From Couchioplanes caeruleus (lineage in GTDB: Bacteria; Actinomycetota; Actinomycetes; Mycobacteriales; Micromonosporaceae), in NCBI RefSeq assembly GCF_023499255.1, contig NZ_CP092183.1, positions 5,080,501-5,144,500 on the forward strand: 64,000 nt of DNA, in the 5' to 3' direction. Below, piece by piece: positions 34,941-43,871 of the stretch. The notes under the pieces were generated by a model. It did not search any database and had not been told where the DNA came from. It saw only the letters and a list, made by a program, of their open reading frames with translations. The position numbers were made by a program, and so were the translations under genes. Numbering within the stretch: the first letter of the stretch is position 1; each line of letters starts with the position of its first letter.

Positions 34941-35012
34941 GAGCGCCAGCCACCTGCCGATCGGCCTTCTTGATCAGCGATTCCGCCGGTCAATGGTCCA
35001 CATTGTTACCCG

Positions 35013-35077
35013 TTGACCACTCCGGCATCGCTGGCCTATGTTCCGGGCACGTAACGGAAACTCCCGAAAGTTTCGGG
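35013..35077 (+). promoter_or_regulatory. Promoter and palindromic operator of the second lacI gene
   Basis: TTGACC (35013-35018), an 18-bp spacer and TATGTT (35037-35042) precede the perfect palindrome CCCGAAA-G-TTTCGGG (35063-35077). The operator lies just downstream of the expected start point, so LacI autoregulation is likely. The 5' leader would be about 120 bases; an in-frame ATG at 35038 overlaps the -10 and is not a credible start. Confidence 0.7.
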
Positions 35078-35169
35078 GCCGAGCCCGTGAGGACATCAAT
35101 GATGATCAAACCTTTACCGGTCCTCGTGTCCGCCGCGCGCCCCGCGGTCCCCACGGCAGCCGTCGGATC

Positions 35170-36213
35170 ATGATCGTGGACGACAACCGGCGGGTCACGA
35201 TCTCCACCATCGCCCGTGCCGCCGGCGTCTCGGTGCCCACCGTCTCCCGCGTGCTCAACGGGCACTCCGACGTCTCCGCGCAGACCCGGGCCCGGGTCGA
35301 GCAGCTGCTGCAGCAGCACGGCTACCGGCGGCGCAACTCACGCCAGCAGACCGGCCGCACCGGACTGCTCGACCTCGTCTTCAACGACCTCGACAGCCCC
35401 TGGGCGGTGGAGCTCATCCGCGGGGTGGAGGACGTCGCGCACGCCTCCGGTGTGGGTACGGTCGTCTCGGCCGTGCACCGGCGGCCGATGGCGACCCGGC
35501 AGTGGCTGCAGAACCTGCGCGCCCGCTCGTCGGCCGGGGTCATCTTCGTCAACTCCGAGCTGACCGCCACGGTCTCCACCGAGCTGACCCGGCTGGGCAT
35601 CCCGGTCGTGGTGGTGGACCCGGTGGGCAACTCCGAGTCGGACGTGCCCACCATCGGGGCGACGAACTGGGCCGGGGGGCTGAGCGCCACCGAGCACCTG
35701 GCGAAGCTGGGACACCGCCGGATCGGCTTCATCGCCGGGCCGCGGCACGTCATGTGCAGCCGGGCGCGCTTCGACGGGTACCGCGCCGGCATGGAGGCGG
35801 CCGGCCTGCGGGTGGACGAGGACCTGATCCGGCAGGGCGACTTCTACCACGAGTCCGGGTACGTGCGCGGCGCCGAGCTGCTCGCCCGGCCCGACCCGCC
35901 CACCGCGATCTTCGCCGCCAGCGACCAGATGGCCCTCGGCGTGTACGAGGCGGCGCGCCGGCGGGGGCTGCGCGTACCGGACGACGTCAGCGTGATGGGC
36001 TTCGACGATCTGCCCGAGGCGCGCTGGTCGTCGCCGCCGCTGACCACCATCCGGCAGCCCCTCGCGGAGATGGGCGGCCTGGCCGCGCGGACCGCGTTGC
36101 GCCTGGCCCAGGGCGATCGTGTCGCGGCCCCCCGGGTTGAACTGTCCACCGAACTCATCCTGCGCGACAGCACCGCGCCGTACCGGAAGTTTCGGGGGTC
36201 GACCGACGCCTGA
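35170..36213 (+). CDS. LacI-family transcriptional regulator (paralogue 2)
   Basis: This 347-residue protein has helix-turn-helix VTISTIARAAGVSVPTVSRV, the hinge and a sugar-binding domain (VVVVDPVGN, LGHRRIGFIAGP, VMGFDDLPEARWSSPPLTTI). It is a close paralogue of the LacI at 24.9 kb. It is flanked by the GH115 operon and the sugar ABC operon, and both have matching operators, so it is the likely local repressor, released by an imported oligosaccharide. ATG at 35170 has a weak ribosome site; GTG at 35176 is possible. Confidence 0.94.
   Translation: MIVDDNRRVTISTIARAAGVSVPTVSRVLNGHSDVSAQTRARVEQLLQQHGYRRRNSRQQTGRTGLLDLVFNDLDSPWAVELIRGVEDVAHASGVGTVVSAVHRRPMATRQWLQNLRARSSAGVIFVNSELTATVSTELTRLGIPVVVVDPVGNSESDVPTIGATNWAGGLSATEHLAKLGHRRIGFIAGPRHVMCSRARFDGYRAGMEAAGLRVDEDLIRQGDFYHESGYVRGAELLARPDPPTAIFAASDQMALGVYEAARRRGLRVPDDVSVMGFDDLPEARWSSPPLTTIRQPLAEMGGLAARTALRLAQGDRVAAPRVELSTELILRDSTAPYRKFRGSTDA
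36183..36195. promoter_or_regulatory. LacI operator copy inside the 3' end of lacI 2
   Basis: CCGGAAGTTTCGG lies in the last codons of the second lacI gene, encoding YRKFRG. It matches the operator consensus on the opposite strand. It is about 180 bp upstream of the ABC operators and could support repression by DNA looping. Confidence 0.5.
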
Positions 36214-36312
36214 GAGAGACCCGTTCGTGACCTCGTCGAGACCGGTCGTGGGAGCGATCCCACCCGTACTGGAGTCGCGTTTCATGTTCCGGGCGGAAGG
36301 GCGTTGAGACCC

Positions 36313-36386
36313 TTGACACACCACAGCGGAAACCCTACGTTAACGAAATCTCTCGATAACTTACGAGCTCTTCTCGAAACTTCCGG
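36313..36386 (+). promoter_or_regulatory. Promoter and operators of the sugar ABC operon
   Basis: TTGACA (36313-36318), a 17-bp spacer and TACGTT (36336-36341) form a promoter. Downstream lie the inverted repeat CTCGATAACTTACGAG (36352-36367) and TCGAAACTTCCGG (36374-36386). Both sit between the start point and the binding-protein gene, a repressing position. Confidence 0.7.
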
Positions 36387-36434
36387 TGTCAGGGTCGGTA
36401 GCCGCGACAGCGGCTCAGGAGCATGGAGACAAGC

Positions 36435-37766
36435 GTGGAACTCAGTTCGATATCGCGTCGCAATTTCCTCAATCTGGCCGTCGGGGCGGGTGCGGCGGGT
36501 GCGCTCGCCGCCTGCGGCAGTTCCGGGCCCGGCACCTCGGGTGGAGGCAGCGGCGCCTCCGCCACCTACTGGTACCTGACCGGCGCGCCCGGCGAGCAGA
36601 TCCGCAAGGACACCGTCGACCGGTTCAACAAGGACAACTCGGACAGCAAGATCCAGGGTACGGCGTACCAGAACGACGCCTACAAGACCAAGATCAAGAC
36701 CGCGATCGGCGCCGGTCAGGCCCCCACCATCATCTGGGGCTGGGGCGGCGGCGGCCTCAAGAGCTACGTCGAGGCGGGCCAGGTCGAGGACCTCACCGAC
36801 TGGTTCGGGCAGAACGCCGCGGTCAAGGACAAGCTCTTCGAGACCTCCTTCGGCCCCGCCACGATCAACGGCAAGATCTACGCCATGCCGGCCGAGACGG
36901 TCGCGCCGATCGTCCTCTTCTACAACAAAGAGGTCTTCCAGAAGAACGGTGCCCAGCCCCCGCAGTCGTGGGACGACATCATGAACCTGGTGACCCTGTT
37001 CAACGGCAAGGGCATCGCGCCGTTCTCCCTCGGCGGGCAGTCGCGGTGGACGAACATGATGTGGATGGAGTTCCTCTTCGACCGCATCGGCGGCCCGGAG
37101 CTGTTCCAGGGTGTCTTCGAGGGCAAGCCCAACGCCTGGTCCGCGCCCGGCGCCAAGGAGGCCCTCACCAAGCTGCGCCAGCTCATCGACGCCAACGGCT
37201 TCGTCAAGGGCTTCTCCTCCATCACCGCCGACTCCAACGCCGACCAGGCGCTGCTCTACCGCGGCAAGGCCGCCATGATGCTGCACGGCACGTGGACGTA
37301 CGGCAGCATGGCCAACGACGGCGGCAACTTCGTCAAGGACGGCAAGCTCGGCTGGATGAACTTCCCGCCGGTCACCGGCGGCAAGGGCGACCCGAGCAAC
37401 ACGGTCGGCAACCCCGGGCAGTACTACGCCATCTCCTCCAAGGCCACCGCGGAGCAGAAGGAGACGGCGAAGAAGTTCTTCAAGGACGCCGTGCTCTCCG
37501 ACGCCGAGGTCAAGGAGTGGGTGGACTCCGGCGCGGTCCCGGTCGCCAAGAGCAGCCAGTCCATGCTCGCGGCCTCCAAGGACGCCGAGTTCCTCAACTT
37601 CGTCTACGACATCTCCACCAAGGCCAAGAACTTCGGCCAGTCGTGGGACCAGGCGCTGAGCCCGACCGCGGCCGAGGCGCTGCTGGACAACATCGCGAAG
37701 TTCTTCCAGAAGTCGATCGGCCCCGACGAGTTCATCTCGAACATGAACGGGACCATCGGCAAATGA
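36435..37766 (+). CDS. Sugar ABC transporter substrate-binding lipoprotein (CUT1)
   Basis: This 443-residue family 1 solute-binding protein carries a Tat-type signal (SRRNFLNLAVGAGAAGAL) and lipobox LAACGSS. The mature part has TYWYLTGAPGEQIRKDTVDRF and aromatic positions typical of oligosaccharide binders (IIWGWGGGG, LHGTWTYGSM). GGAGA lies 5 bases before the GTG at 36435; the ATG at 36423 has its AGGAG only 1 base away. It is first in a binding protein-permease-permease operon under LacI-type operators. Xylo-oligosaccharides are a reasonable guess for the ligand. Confidence 0.93.
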   Translation: MELSSISRRNFLNLAVGAGAAGALAACGSSGPGTSGGGSGASATYWYLTGAPGEQIRKDTVDRFNKDNSDSKIQGTAYQNDAYKTKIKTAIGAGQAPTIIWGWGGGGLKSYVEAGQVEDLTDWFGQNAAVKDKLFETSFGPATINGKIYAMPAETVAPIVLFYNKEVFQKNGAQPPQSWDDIMNLVTLFNGKGIAPFSLGGQSRWTNMMWMEFLFDRIGGPELFQGVFEGKPNAWSAPGAKEALTKLRQLIDANGFVKGFSSITADSNADQALLYRGKAAMMLHGTWTYGSMANDGGNFVKDGKLGWMNFPPVTGGKGDPSNTVGNPGQYYAISSKATAEQKETAKKFFKDAVLSDAEVKEWVDSGAVPVAKSSQSMLAASKDAEFLNFVYDISTKAKNFGQSWDQALSPTAAEALLDNIAKFFQKSIGPDEFISNMNGTIGK

Positions 37767-38683
37767 CAACTGTTGCTCCGCCCCCGCTGCGGGTGGACCG
37801 GCCCACCTCCGGCGGCGGGCGGAGCGGCGGCGTCGCCTGGATGGCGGTGCCGGCGCTCATCATGTTCCTGATCTTCGGGGTCGTCCCGCTGCTGGGCGTG
37901 CTGGCGCTGAGTTTCGCGCAGTGGGACGGCATCGGCGAGATCAAGCCGGCCGGGCTGGACGCCTGGCAGTCGGTGCTGTCCGACCCCGGACTGCCGCACG
38001 CGCTCTGGGTCACCTTCGTGATCATGGCGCTGTCCTGGCTGTTCCAGACGCCGCTGAGCCTGCTCATCGGCGTCTTCCTGGCCGGGCACGAGCGGTACCG
38101 CGAGTGGCTGGCCGTGCTGTACTTCATCCCGCTGCTGCTGAGCTCGGCGGCGCTGGCGATCACGTTCAAGGCGTTGCTGGACCCGAACTTCGGGCTCGGC
38201 TCCGGCCTGGGCGTGGACTTCCTGAACCAGGACTGGCTGGGCGAGAGCAAGCTGGCCGTCGGCGTGGTCGTGTTCGTGGTGTCGTGGCAGTTCATCCCGT
38301 TCCACTCGCTGATCTACCAGGGCGGCGTCCGGCAGATCCCGCGGGCGATGTACGAGGCCGCGCAGATCGACGGCGCGGGCCGGATGCGCCAGTTCTTCAG
38401 CATCACGCTGCCGCAGCTCAAGTACACGATCATCACATCGTCGACGCTGATGGTGGTGGGCTCGCTGACGTTCTTCGACCTCATCTTCGTGCTCACCGCG
38501 GGTGGACCGGGCGACGCGACCCGGGTGCTGGCGCTGGACATGTACCAGCGCGGTTTCATGGCCGGCCTGATGGGCCCGGCGAGCGTGATCGCGGTGATCC
38601 TGGTGCTGGTCGGCCTCGGGCTCGCGCTGGGGCTGCGGCGCCTGGGTGGTCGCGGTGACGAGAGCCAGCTGGAAGGGGCCTGA
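37763..38683 (+). CDS. Sugar ABC transporter permease, MalF type
   Basis: This 306-residue integral membrane protein has about six helices and the EAA loop MYEAAQIDGAGRMRQFFSITLP that contacts the ATPase. The ATG overlaps the binding-protein stop as ATGA. It is the first of two permeases of a CUT1 importer. No ATPase gene is in the operon; such systems usually use a shared MsiK-type ATPase encoded elsewhere. Confidence 0.94.
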   Translation: MTTVAPPPLRVDRPTSGGGRSGGVAWMAVPALIMFLIFGVVPLLGVLALSFAQWDGIGEIKPAGLDAWQSVLSDPGLPHALWVTFVIMALSWLFQTPLSLLIGVFLAGHERYREWLAVLYFIPLLLSSAALAITFKALLDPNFGLGSGLGVDFLNQDWLGESKLAVGVVVFVVSWQFIPFHSLIYQGGVRQIPRAMYEAAQIDGAGRMRQFFSITLPQLKYTIITSSTLMVVGSLTFFDLIFVLTAGGPGDATRVLALDMYQRGFMAGLMGPASVIAVILVLVGLGLALGLRRLGGRGDESQLEGA

Positions 38684-38684
38684 C

Positions 38685-39584
38685 ATGACCACGCTGACCT
38701 CCGGCGCCCGGGCGGCCGACGCCCGGCCCGACCTGGACGAGGCGCCGCGCCGCAAGGGCCGCCGCGGGACCCCCCGCAACTGGATCGGCGGCGCGCTCGG
38801 GTGGGTGTGGCTGCTGGTCGTGCTGGTCCCGATCTACTGGATCGTCATCACCAGCTTCAAGACGCAGAGCACCTACTTCGCCGAGAACACCATGGTGCCG
38901 GCGAAGGACCCGACGCTCGAGAACTACCGGCTGGTGCTCGAGGCGGGCTTCGTCCGGTACTTCGTGAACAGCGTGATCATCACGGTGGGCGCGGTCATTC
39001 CCGCCGTGGCGATCTCGTTCATGGCCGCGTACGCGATCGTGCGGGGCAGCGGCCGGCGCTTCCTGCGCTGGACCAACTCGCTGTTCCTGATGGGCCTGGC
39101 GATCCCGCTGCAAGCGGTGATCATCCCGGTCTATCTCATCATCATCAAGCTAAAGATGTACGACACGCTCGGGGCGATCATCCTGCCCTCGATCGCGTTC
39201 GCCATCCCGCTGTCGGTGCTGGTGCTGACCAACTTCATCCGCGACGTGCCGAAGGAGCTCTTCGAGTCGATGCGGATGGACGGCGCCACCGAGTGGGGCA
39301 CGCTGCTGCACCTGGCGTTCCCGCTCACCCGTCCGGCGCTGGTCACCGTGACCATCTACCACGGCCTGACCATCTGGAACGGGTTCCTGCTGCCGCTCGT
39401 GCTCATCCAGAGCCCGGACAACCGGCCGCTGCCGCTGGCGCTGTGGAACTTCCAGGGACAGTACGGCACCAACTTCCCGGCGATCCTCGCCTCCGTGGTG
39501 CTGACCACGCTGCCCATCCTGGTGATGTACATGGTCGGCCGCCGCCAGCTCCTCAGCGGTCTGACGGCAGGCTTCGGCAAATAG
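38685..39584 (+). CDS. Sugar ABC transporter permease, MalG type
   Basis: This 299-residue permease has a charged N-terminus (DEAPRRKGRRGTPRN), about six helices and the EAA-type loop LFESMRMDGATEWGTLLHLAFP. It starts one base after the upstream stop, preceded by GGAAGGGG. It pairs with the upstream permease. Two tandem hairpins follow, so it ends the operon. Confidence 0.94.
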   Translation: MTTLTSGARAADARPDLDEAPRRKGRRGTPRNWIGGALGWVWLLVVLVPIYWIVITSFKTQSTYFAENTMVPAKDPTLENYRLVLEAGFVRYFVNSVIITVGAVIPAVAISFMAAYAIVRGSGRRFLRWTNSLFLMGLAIPLQAVIIPVYLIIIKLKMYDTLGAIILPSIAFAIPLSVLVLTNFIRDVPKELFESMRMDGATEWGTLLHLAFPLTRPALVTVTIYHGLTIWNGFLLPLVLIQSPDNRPLPLALWNFQGQYGTNFPAILASVVLTTLPILVMYMVGRRQLLSGLTAGFGK

Positions 39585-39587
39585 GGA

Positions 39588-39694
39588 CCACCCCACCGCA
39601 CCTGGGGCAATCGGGTGGGCGCGGTGGGGTGGCGGTACCCGGGGCGGACCGGGACCGAAGTCGCGGGCCGTGCGGTGGGCGCACGGCCCGCGAC
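39588..39694 (+). terminator. Two tandem hairpins ending the sugar ABC operon
   Basis: CCACCCCACCGC (39588-39599) pairs with GCGGTGGGGTGG (39621-39632). A second perfect 14-bp stem pairs GTCGCGGGCCGTGC (39660-39673) with GCACGGCCCGCGAC (39681-39694) over a 7-base loop, and outer CCGGGAC/GTCCCGG pairing extends it. The array starts 3 bp after the permease stop. Confidence 0.85.
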
Positions 39695-39768
39695 GCCGTC
39701 CCGGGGTCGCGGTATATCGACTGCGGACGACGCGGCAGCGGCCTAGGCTGCGGCCGGGGGTGGGCATC

Positions 39769-40458
39769 ATGACCGGCAACCTGGACGCGGTCTGTTTCCG
39801 TGCGCACGATCCGGCGGCCCTGGCGCGTTTCTGGGCCGGGCTGCTGCGCCGGGAGGTCGCCGGCGACGGCACGCTGGCGCCTGCGGAGGACGGCGGCTTC
39901 CGTCTCCGGTTCGCGCGAAGTGACGAGCCGAAGGTCGCGCAGAACCGGTCCCACTTCGATCTGACGAGTGAGTCGCTCGAGGAGCAGCGGGAGACGGTGG
40001 CCCGCGCGCTCGCGCTGGGTGGGCGGCACACCGATGTCGGCCAGTTGCCCGAGGAGGAGCACGTGGTGCTCGCCGACCCGGAGGGCAACGAGTTCTGCGT
40101 GATCGAGCCGGGTAACAAGTTCCTCGCCGGCTGCGGGTTCATCGGCGCGCTGTCGTGCGACGGTACGCCGCAGGTCGGCCGGTTCTGGGCCGCGGCGCTG
40201 GGGTGGCCGCTGGTGTGGGACCAGGACGAGGAGACCGCGATCCAGGCCCCGTACGGCGGCCCGAAGATCACCTGGGGCGGGCCGCCGTACATGCCGCGCC
40301 GGGGCGCGGACCGGCTGATCCTCGACCTCGCCGTCCCCGCCGGCGACCGGGAGTCCGAGGTCGAGCGGCTGATCTCGCTCGGGGCGACGGGCACCGGTGA
40401 CGCGGCCGGGACGATGACCGACCCCGACGGCAACGGCTTCCGCCTGCTGACGCGGTAG
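39769..40458 (+). CDS. VOC (glyoxalase/bleomycin-resistance fold) protein, two-domain
   Basis: This 229-residue protein has two vicinal-oxygen-chelate modules. The first (1-115) contains FRAHDPAALARFWAGLLRR and VVLADPEGNEFCVIEP, the second (120-229) GRFWAAALGWPLVWDQDEET and MTDPDGNGFRLLTR. Each DPxGN motif is typical. Functions in the family range from dioxygenases to drug binding; none is indicated here. Its TAG stop and the next gene's stop form TAGGCCTA. Confidence 0.9.
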   Translation: MTGNLDAVCFRAHDPAALARFWAGLLRREVAGDGTLAPAEDGGFRLRFARSDEPKVAQNRSHFDLTSESLEEQRETVARALALGGRHTDVGQLPEEEHVVLADPEGNEFCVIEPGNKFLAGCGFIGALSCDGTPQVGRFWAAALGWPLVWDQDEETAIQAPYGGPKITWGGPPYMPRRGADRLILDLAVPAGDRESEVERLISLGATGTGDAAGTMTDPDGNGFRLLTR

Positions 40459-40460
40459 GC

Positions 40461-40757
40461 CTACGGTTCGAGGTCGCGCAGGCCCTGCTCCCACCGTTCG
40501 CGCCGCTGGTCGGGACTCTGTTCCCACCACGGGGTGCCGCGCTCGCCGAGGGCCACCTTCGCCGCCTGCACCCGGGCGCGGGCCGGCGCGGTGTCCTCGC
40601 CCGCGCGCAGCGCCGCGCCGACGTCCCGGCGGGCCGCCATCAACGCCCGGCGCAACCGTGCCGCCTCGTCCTCGGGGATGGCGGGGTCGGTCGCGCGCCA
40701 GCGGCGGCCCTTGATGACCACGAAGTGGCCGTCCTCGGTGGTCTCCATCTGCGCCAT
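40461..40757 (-). CDS. Small conserved actinobacterial protein (often labelled biopolymer transporter Tol)
   Basis: This 98-residue soluble protein reads DGHFVVIKGRRWRATDPAIPEDEAARLRRAL, then a helical Arg/Ala stretch and VALGERGTPWWEQSPDQRRERWE. It matches small proteins commonly annotated as Tol-like transporters; nothing here supports transport, as it has no membrane segment. GGAAGGAG sits well before the ATG at 40757. Confidence 0.85.
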   Translation of the reverse strand: MAQMETTEDGHFVVIKGRRWRATDPAIPEDEAARLRRALMAARRDVGAALRAGEDTAPARARVQAAKVALGERGTPWWEQSPDQRRERWEQGLRDLEP

Positions 40758-40924
40758 CGTGCTCCTTCCGCCGCCGAGCCCGATGATCGCCGCCCCGCGG
40801 GCCGGCCGGCCCGTCAATTCAGACATGTAAATTCTTCACTTCGTGGCTGTTCAACCTTCAAGCTCTCCGCAAAGCTATTGAGATCAATGGATGGCTTGCC
40901 ATCCGGATCCGGGGAGGAACTCAT

Positions 40925-43171
40925 TTGAGAAGAGCTCTCGCACTGGCCTGCACCACCATGCTGGCCGGTAGCGGCGCAGCGGTCGCCGCCACGAGTGCGT
41001 CCGCCGCGCCACCGTCCACGCCGTCCACCTCGCTGCCGGCCCAGGCCACCGCAGCCCTGGAGCACCACCGGGCGGCCGTCGACGGCTCGCCGCAGGACAC
41101 GTTCACCGTCTACAGCAGCAAGAAGGACGCCCGGGGCAACGGCGTCGTGCGCTACACGCGTACGCATCAGGGCCTGCGCGTCCACGGCGGCGACATCGCC
41201 GTCCGGGTCGACGCCCACGGCGACTACACCGGCAGCTCCGACGGGCTCGCGGCGCCGCTGGCGCTGAACGTCACCCCGAAGGTCGGTGCACCGCGGGCCC
41301 GCGCCGCCGCCGAACGGGCCTTCTCCGGGAAGGTCACCTCGGTCGGCTCGCCCGAGCTGTTCATCGACGCCGGCGCGGGCACGCCCACGCTGGCCTGGGA
41401 GACCGTGGTCACCGGCCGGGCCAAGGACGGACAGACCCCGTCCCGGCTGCACGTGATCACGGACGCGTCGACCAACGCGGTCCGCGGCTCGTTCGACGAG
41501 ATCGAGACCGTCGACGGCACCGGCAACAGCATCTACTCGGGCTCCGTGCACCTCGACACGACCGAGTCGGGTACGGGCTTCAGCCTGGTGGATCCGGCGC
41601 ACGGCAACGGCCGCACCTGCGACCTGAACAACGGCACCTCGACGTGCACCACGTTCACCGACGCGGACAACGTCTGGGGCACCGGGACGAACGCGGACCG
41701 GGCCTCCGCCGCGGTGGACGCGCACTTCGGCGCCGCCACCACGTTCCGCTACTTCCAGGAGGTGCACGGGCGCAACGGCATCTTCGGCACCGGCGCCGGC
41801 GTGCCCTCGCGGGTGCACTACGGCAACGCGTACGTGAACGCGTTCTGGGACGGCGCCCAGATGACGTACGGCGACGGCGCCGGCAACGCCAAGCCGCTGG
41901 TCGCGCTGGACGTGGCCGGGCACGAGATGTCGCACGGCGTCACCGAGAACGTGATCCCCGGCGGCCTGACCTACTCCGGCGAGTCCGGCGGTCTCAACGA
42001 GGCCACCAGCGACATCTTCGGCTCCATGGTCGAGTTCTACGCCGGTACGGACAGCGACCCCGGCGACTACGACATCGGCGAGAAGATCGACATCCGGGGT
42101 ACGGGCGCGCCGCTGCGCTACATGTACAACCCGGCCCTCGACGGCGCCTCCCACGGCTGCTGGTCCTCGTCCACCAACAGCGTCGACGTGCACTACTCCT
42201 CCGGCGTGGCCAACCACTTCTTCTTCGACCTCGCCGAGGGCACCGGCGCCACCGCGTACGGCACCTCGCCGGTGTGCGGGGCGGCGGACCCGGTGGTCGG
42301 CATCGGCCGCGACAAGGCCGAGAAGATCTGGTTCCGGGCGCTCGACACCTACTTCGTGTCCAACACCCGTTACGTCAGCACCGCGACGCCGGCCAACACC
42401 GCCCGGGCGCACACGCTCGCCGCGGCCGCGGACCTCTACGGCCTGTGCGGCACGGAGTACAAGACGGTCCAGGCGGCCTGGACGGCGGTCAACGTGGCCG
42501 GCGGCGACTACTGCCCCACCGGGGACGACTTCTCCCTCGCCACCTCTCCGGCGACGGCGACGATCGACCGCGGCGAGACCGTCACGACGACCCTGGCCAG
42601 CACGGTCACCAACGGCACCGCGGAGACGATCGCGCTGACCGCCACGGGCGTGCCGCCGGGCGTGACCGTGTCGTTCAGCCCGGCCGAGATCACCGCGGGC
42701 GAGTCGGCCACGGTCACCGTCAGCACGCCCGACGGCCTGGGCACCGGCAGCTACCCGATCACCCTGACCGGCACGTCACCGTCGGTGGCCCATTCCACCC
42801 AGCTGACCCTGACCGTACGCAGTCCCGACGGCTGCTCGGGCGGCAACGACACGGACGTCGCCATCCCGGACAACACCACGGTCACCAGCACCATCGCGAT
42901 CAGCGGCTGCACGGTCACGCCGTCGGTGACGAGCACGGTGGAGGTACACGTCGTCCACACGTACATCGGTGACCTGGTGGTCAGCCTGGTGGCGCCGGAC
43001 GGCACGGCGTACACCCTGCACAACCGGGCCGGGGGCAGCACCGACAACATCGATCAGACGTACGCGGTGAACCTGTCCGGCGAGGCGGCCGACGGCACCT
43101 GGACGCTGCGCGTGCAGGACGCCGCGGCGATCGACACGGGCTACATCAACAGCTGGAAGCTGTCGCTCTAG
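40925..43171 (+). CDS. Secreted M4 (thermolysin-family) metalloprotease with P-domain
   Basis: This 748-residue protein has a signal peptide (LALACTTMLAGSGAAVAATSASA) and an FTP/PepSY propeptide to about 190. The M4 catalytic domain has HEMSHGVTE (H333, E334, H337), the third zinc ligand in GGLNEATSD (E359) and the proton-donor His in VHYSSGVANHFF. An Ig-like module (530-625) and a proprotein-convertase P-domain (635-748, HTYIGDLVVSLVAPDGT) follow. The start is TTG after GGGGAGGA. It should be an extracellular nutrient protease. Confidence 0.94.
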   Translation: MRRALALACTTMLAGSGAAVAATSASAAPPSTPSTSLPAQATAALEHHRAAVDGSPQDTFTVYSSKKDARGNGVVRYTRTHQGLRVHGGDIAVRVDAHGDYTGSSDGLAAPLALNVTPKVGAPRARAAAERAFSGKVTSVGSPELFIDAGAGTPTLAWETVVTGRAKDGQTPSRLHVITDASTNAVRGSFDEIETVDGTGNSIYSGSVHLDTTESGTGFSLVDPAHGNGRTCDLNNGTSTCTTFTDADNVWGTGTNADRASAAVDAHFGAATTFRYFQEVHGRNGIFGTGAGVPSRVHYGNAYVNAFWDGAQMTYGDGAGNAKPLVALDVAGHEMSHGVTENVIPGGLTYSGESGGLNEATSDIFGSMVEFYAGTDSDPGDYDIGEKIDIRGTGAPLRYMYNPALDGASHGCWSSSTNSVDVHYSSGVANHFFFDLAEGTGATAYGTSPVCGAADPVVGIGRDKAEKIWFRALDTYFVSNTRYVSTATPANTARAHTLAAAADLYGLCGTEYKTVQAAWTAVNVAGGDYCPTGDDFSLATSPATATIDRGETVTTTLASTVTNGTAETIALTATGVPPGVTVSFSPAEITAGESATVTVSTPDGLGTGSYPITLTGTSPSVAHSTQLTLTVRSPDGCSGGNDTDVAIPDNTTVTSTIAISGCTVTPSVTSTVEVHVVHTYIGDLVVSLVAPDGTAYTLHNRAGGSTDNIDQTYAVNLSGEAADGTWTLRVQDAAAIDTGYINSWKLSL

Positions 43172-43236
43172 CCGGATCCGTGGGGCGCCGGCCGGTCAGC
43201 GTGGACCCGCCGGCACCTCACGGCCCGCTGCCGGCG

Positions 43237-43282
43237 CTGCGGAGGCTCAGCGGGCGGCTCTGCGGAGGCTCAGCGGGCGGCT
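43237..43282. repeat. Perfect 23-bp tandem duplication at a gene end
   Basis: The unit at 43237-43259 is repeated without change at 43260-43282. The second copy holds the last codons and stop of the small membrane-protein gene (minus strand) and the first lies just past it. It looks like a recent slippage event. Confidence 0.9.
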
Positions 43283-43575
43283 TTGCGGTCCGCGGCCGCG
43301 TACGATGCCGCGGCCGTGAGGGCGGAGACGGCGAGCACGGACGGCCACGGGCCGATGCGCTTGGCGAGCGGGTGCGACAGGCCGAACGCGCCGACGTACG
43401 TGGCGAGAAGCCCCGCGGTCACGGCCGGGCTGGTCCGCCGGGCCCACTCCCGCCCGGCCAGCACCCCGCCCGCCGCCAGGACCACGCCGCCCAGCGGGCG
43501 GATGCCGGTCCGGCGGGCGAGCTGCCAGCCGCCGATGAGGGAGCCCGCGGTGACCGCTGCAGTAGGAACGCGCAT
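43270..43575 (-). CDS. Small hypothetical membrane protein
   Basis: This 101-residue protein has hydrophobic stretches at about 26-42 (PLGGVVLAAGGVLAG), 50-66 (AVTAGLLATYVGAFGL) and 75-95 (GPWPSVLAVSALTAAASYAAA), so three membrane helices are likely. I recognise no family. It diverges from the small gene at 43608. Confidence 0.65.
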   Translation of the reverse strand: MRVPTAAVTAGSLIGGWQLARRTGIRPLGGVVLAAGGVLAGREWARRTSPAVTAGLLATYVGAFGLSHPLAKRIGPWPSVLAVSALTAAASYAAADRKAAR

Positions 43576-43607
43576 GCGCCCGACCGTACACCGGCGGCGG
43601 GCCTGCC

Positions 43608-43856
43608 ATGATGGGGCACATGGCGAACTCGGCCCGGGTGTACCAGCGGGAGACGACCGGCGGCCACGAACGAGTGACGATCATGGCCTATCTCGGCGCC
43701 GACGACGGCGACGCGGACGAGATCCGCCGCATCGTCGAGCGGGACGGCACGGTCGTGGAGGACACGATCGCCTACTTCGGCACAGCGGGTGAGCAGTGGC
43801 TGCGGGAGCAGGACGACGGCTACCGGGCGGCCGGGTTCCGGCCCGGCTCCCCCTGA
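43608..43856 (+). CDS. Small hypothetical protein
   Basis: This 82-residue acidic protein reads ARVYQRETTGGHERVTIMAY, DADEIRRIVERDGTVVEDTI and WLREQDDGYRAAGFRPGSP. The composition is protein-like with no membrane segment, and I recognise no family. ATGs at 43611 and 43620 are alternative starts. Confidence 0.55.
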   Translation: MMGHMANSARVYQRETTGGHERVTIMAYLGADDGDADEIRRIVERDGTVVEDTIAYFGTAGEQWLREQDDGYRAAGFRPGSP

Positions 43857-43871
43857 CCCCCGCCAACGGCG

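Noticed and set aside
35038..35169. N-terminal extension of the second LacI
   Set aside because: The ATG at 35038 overlaps the predicted -10 element and the extension contains the operator.
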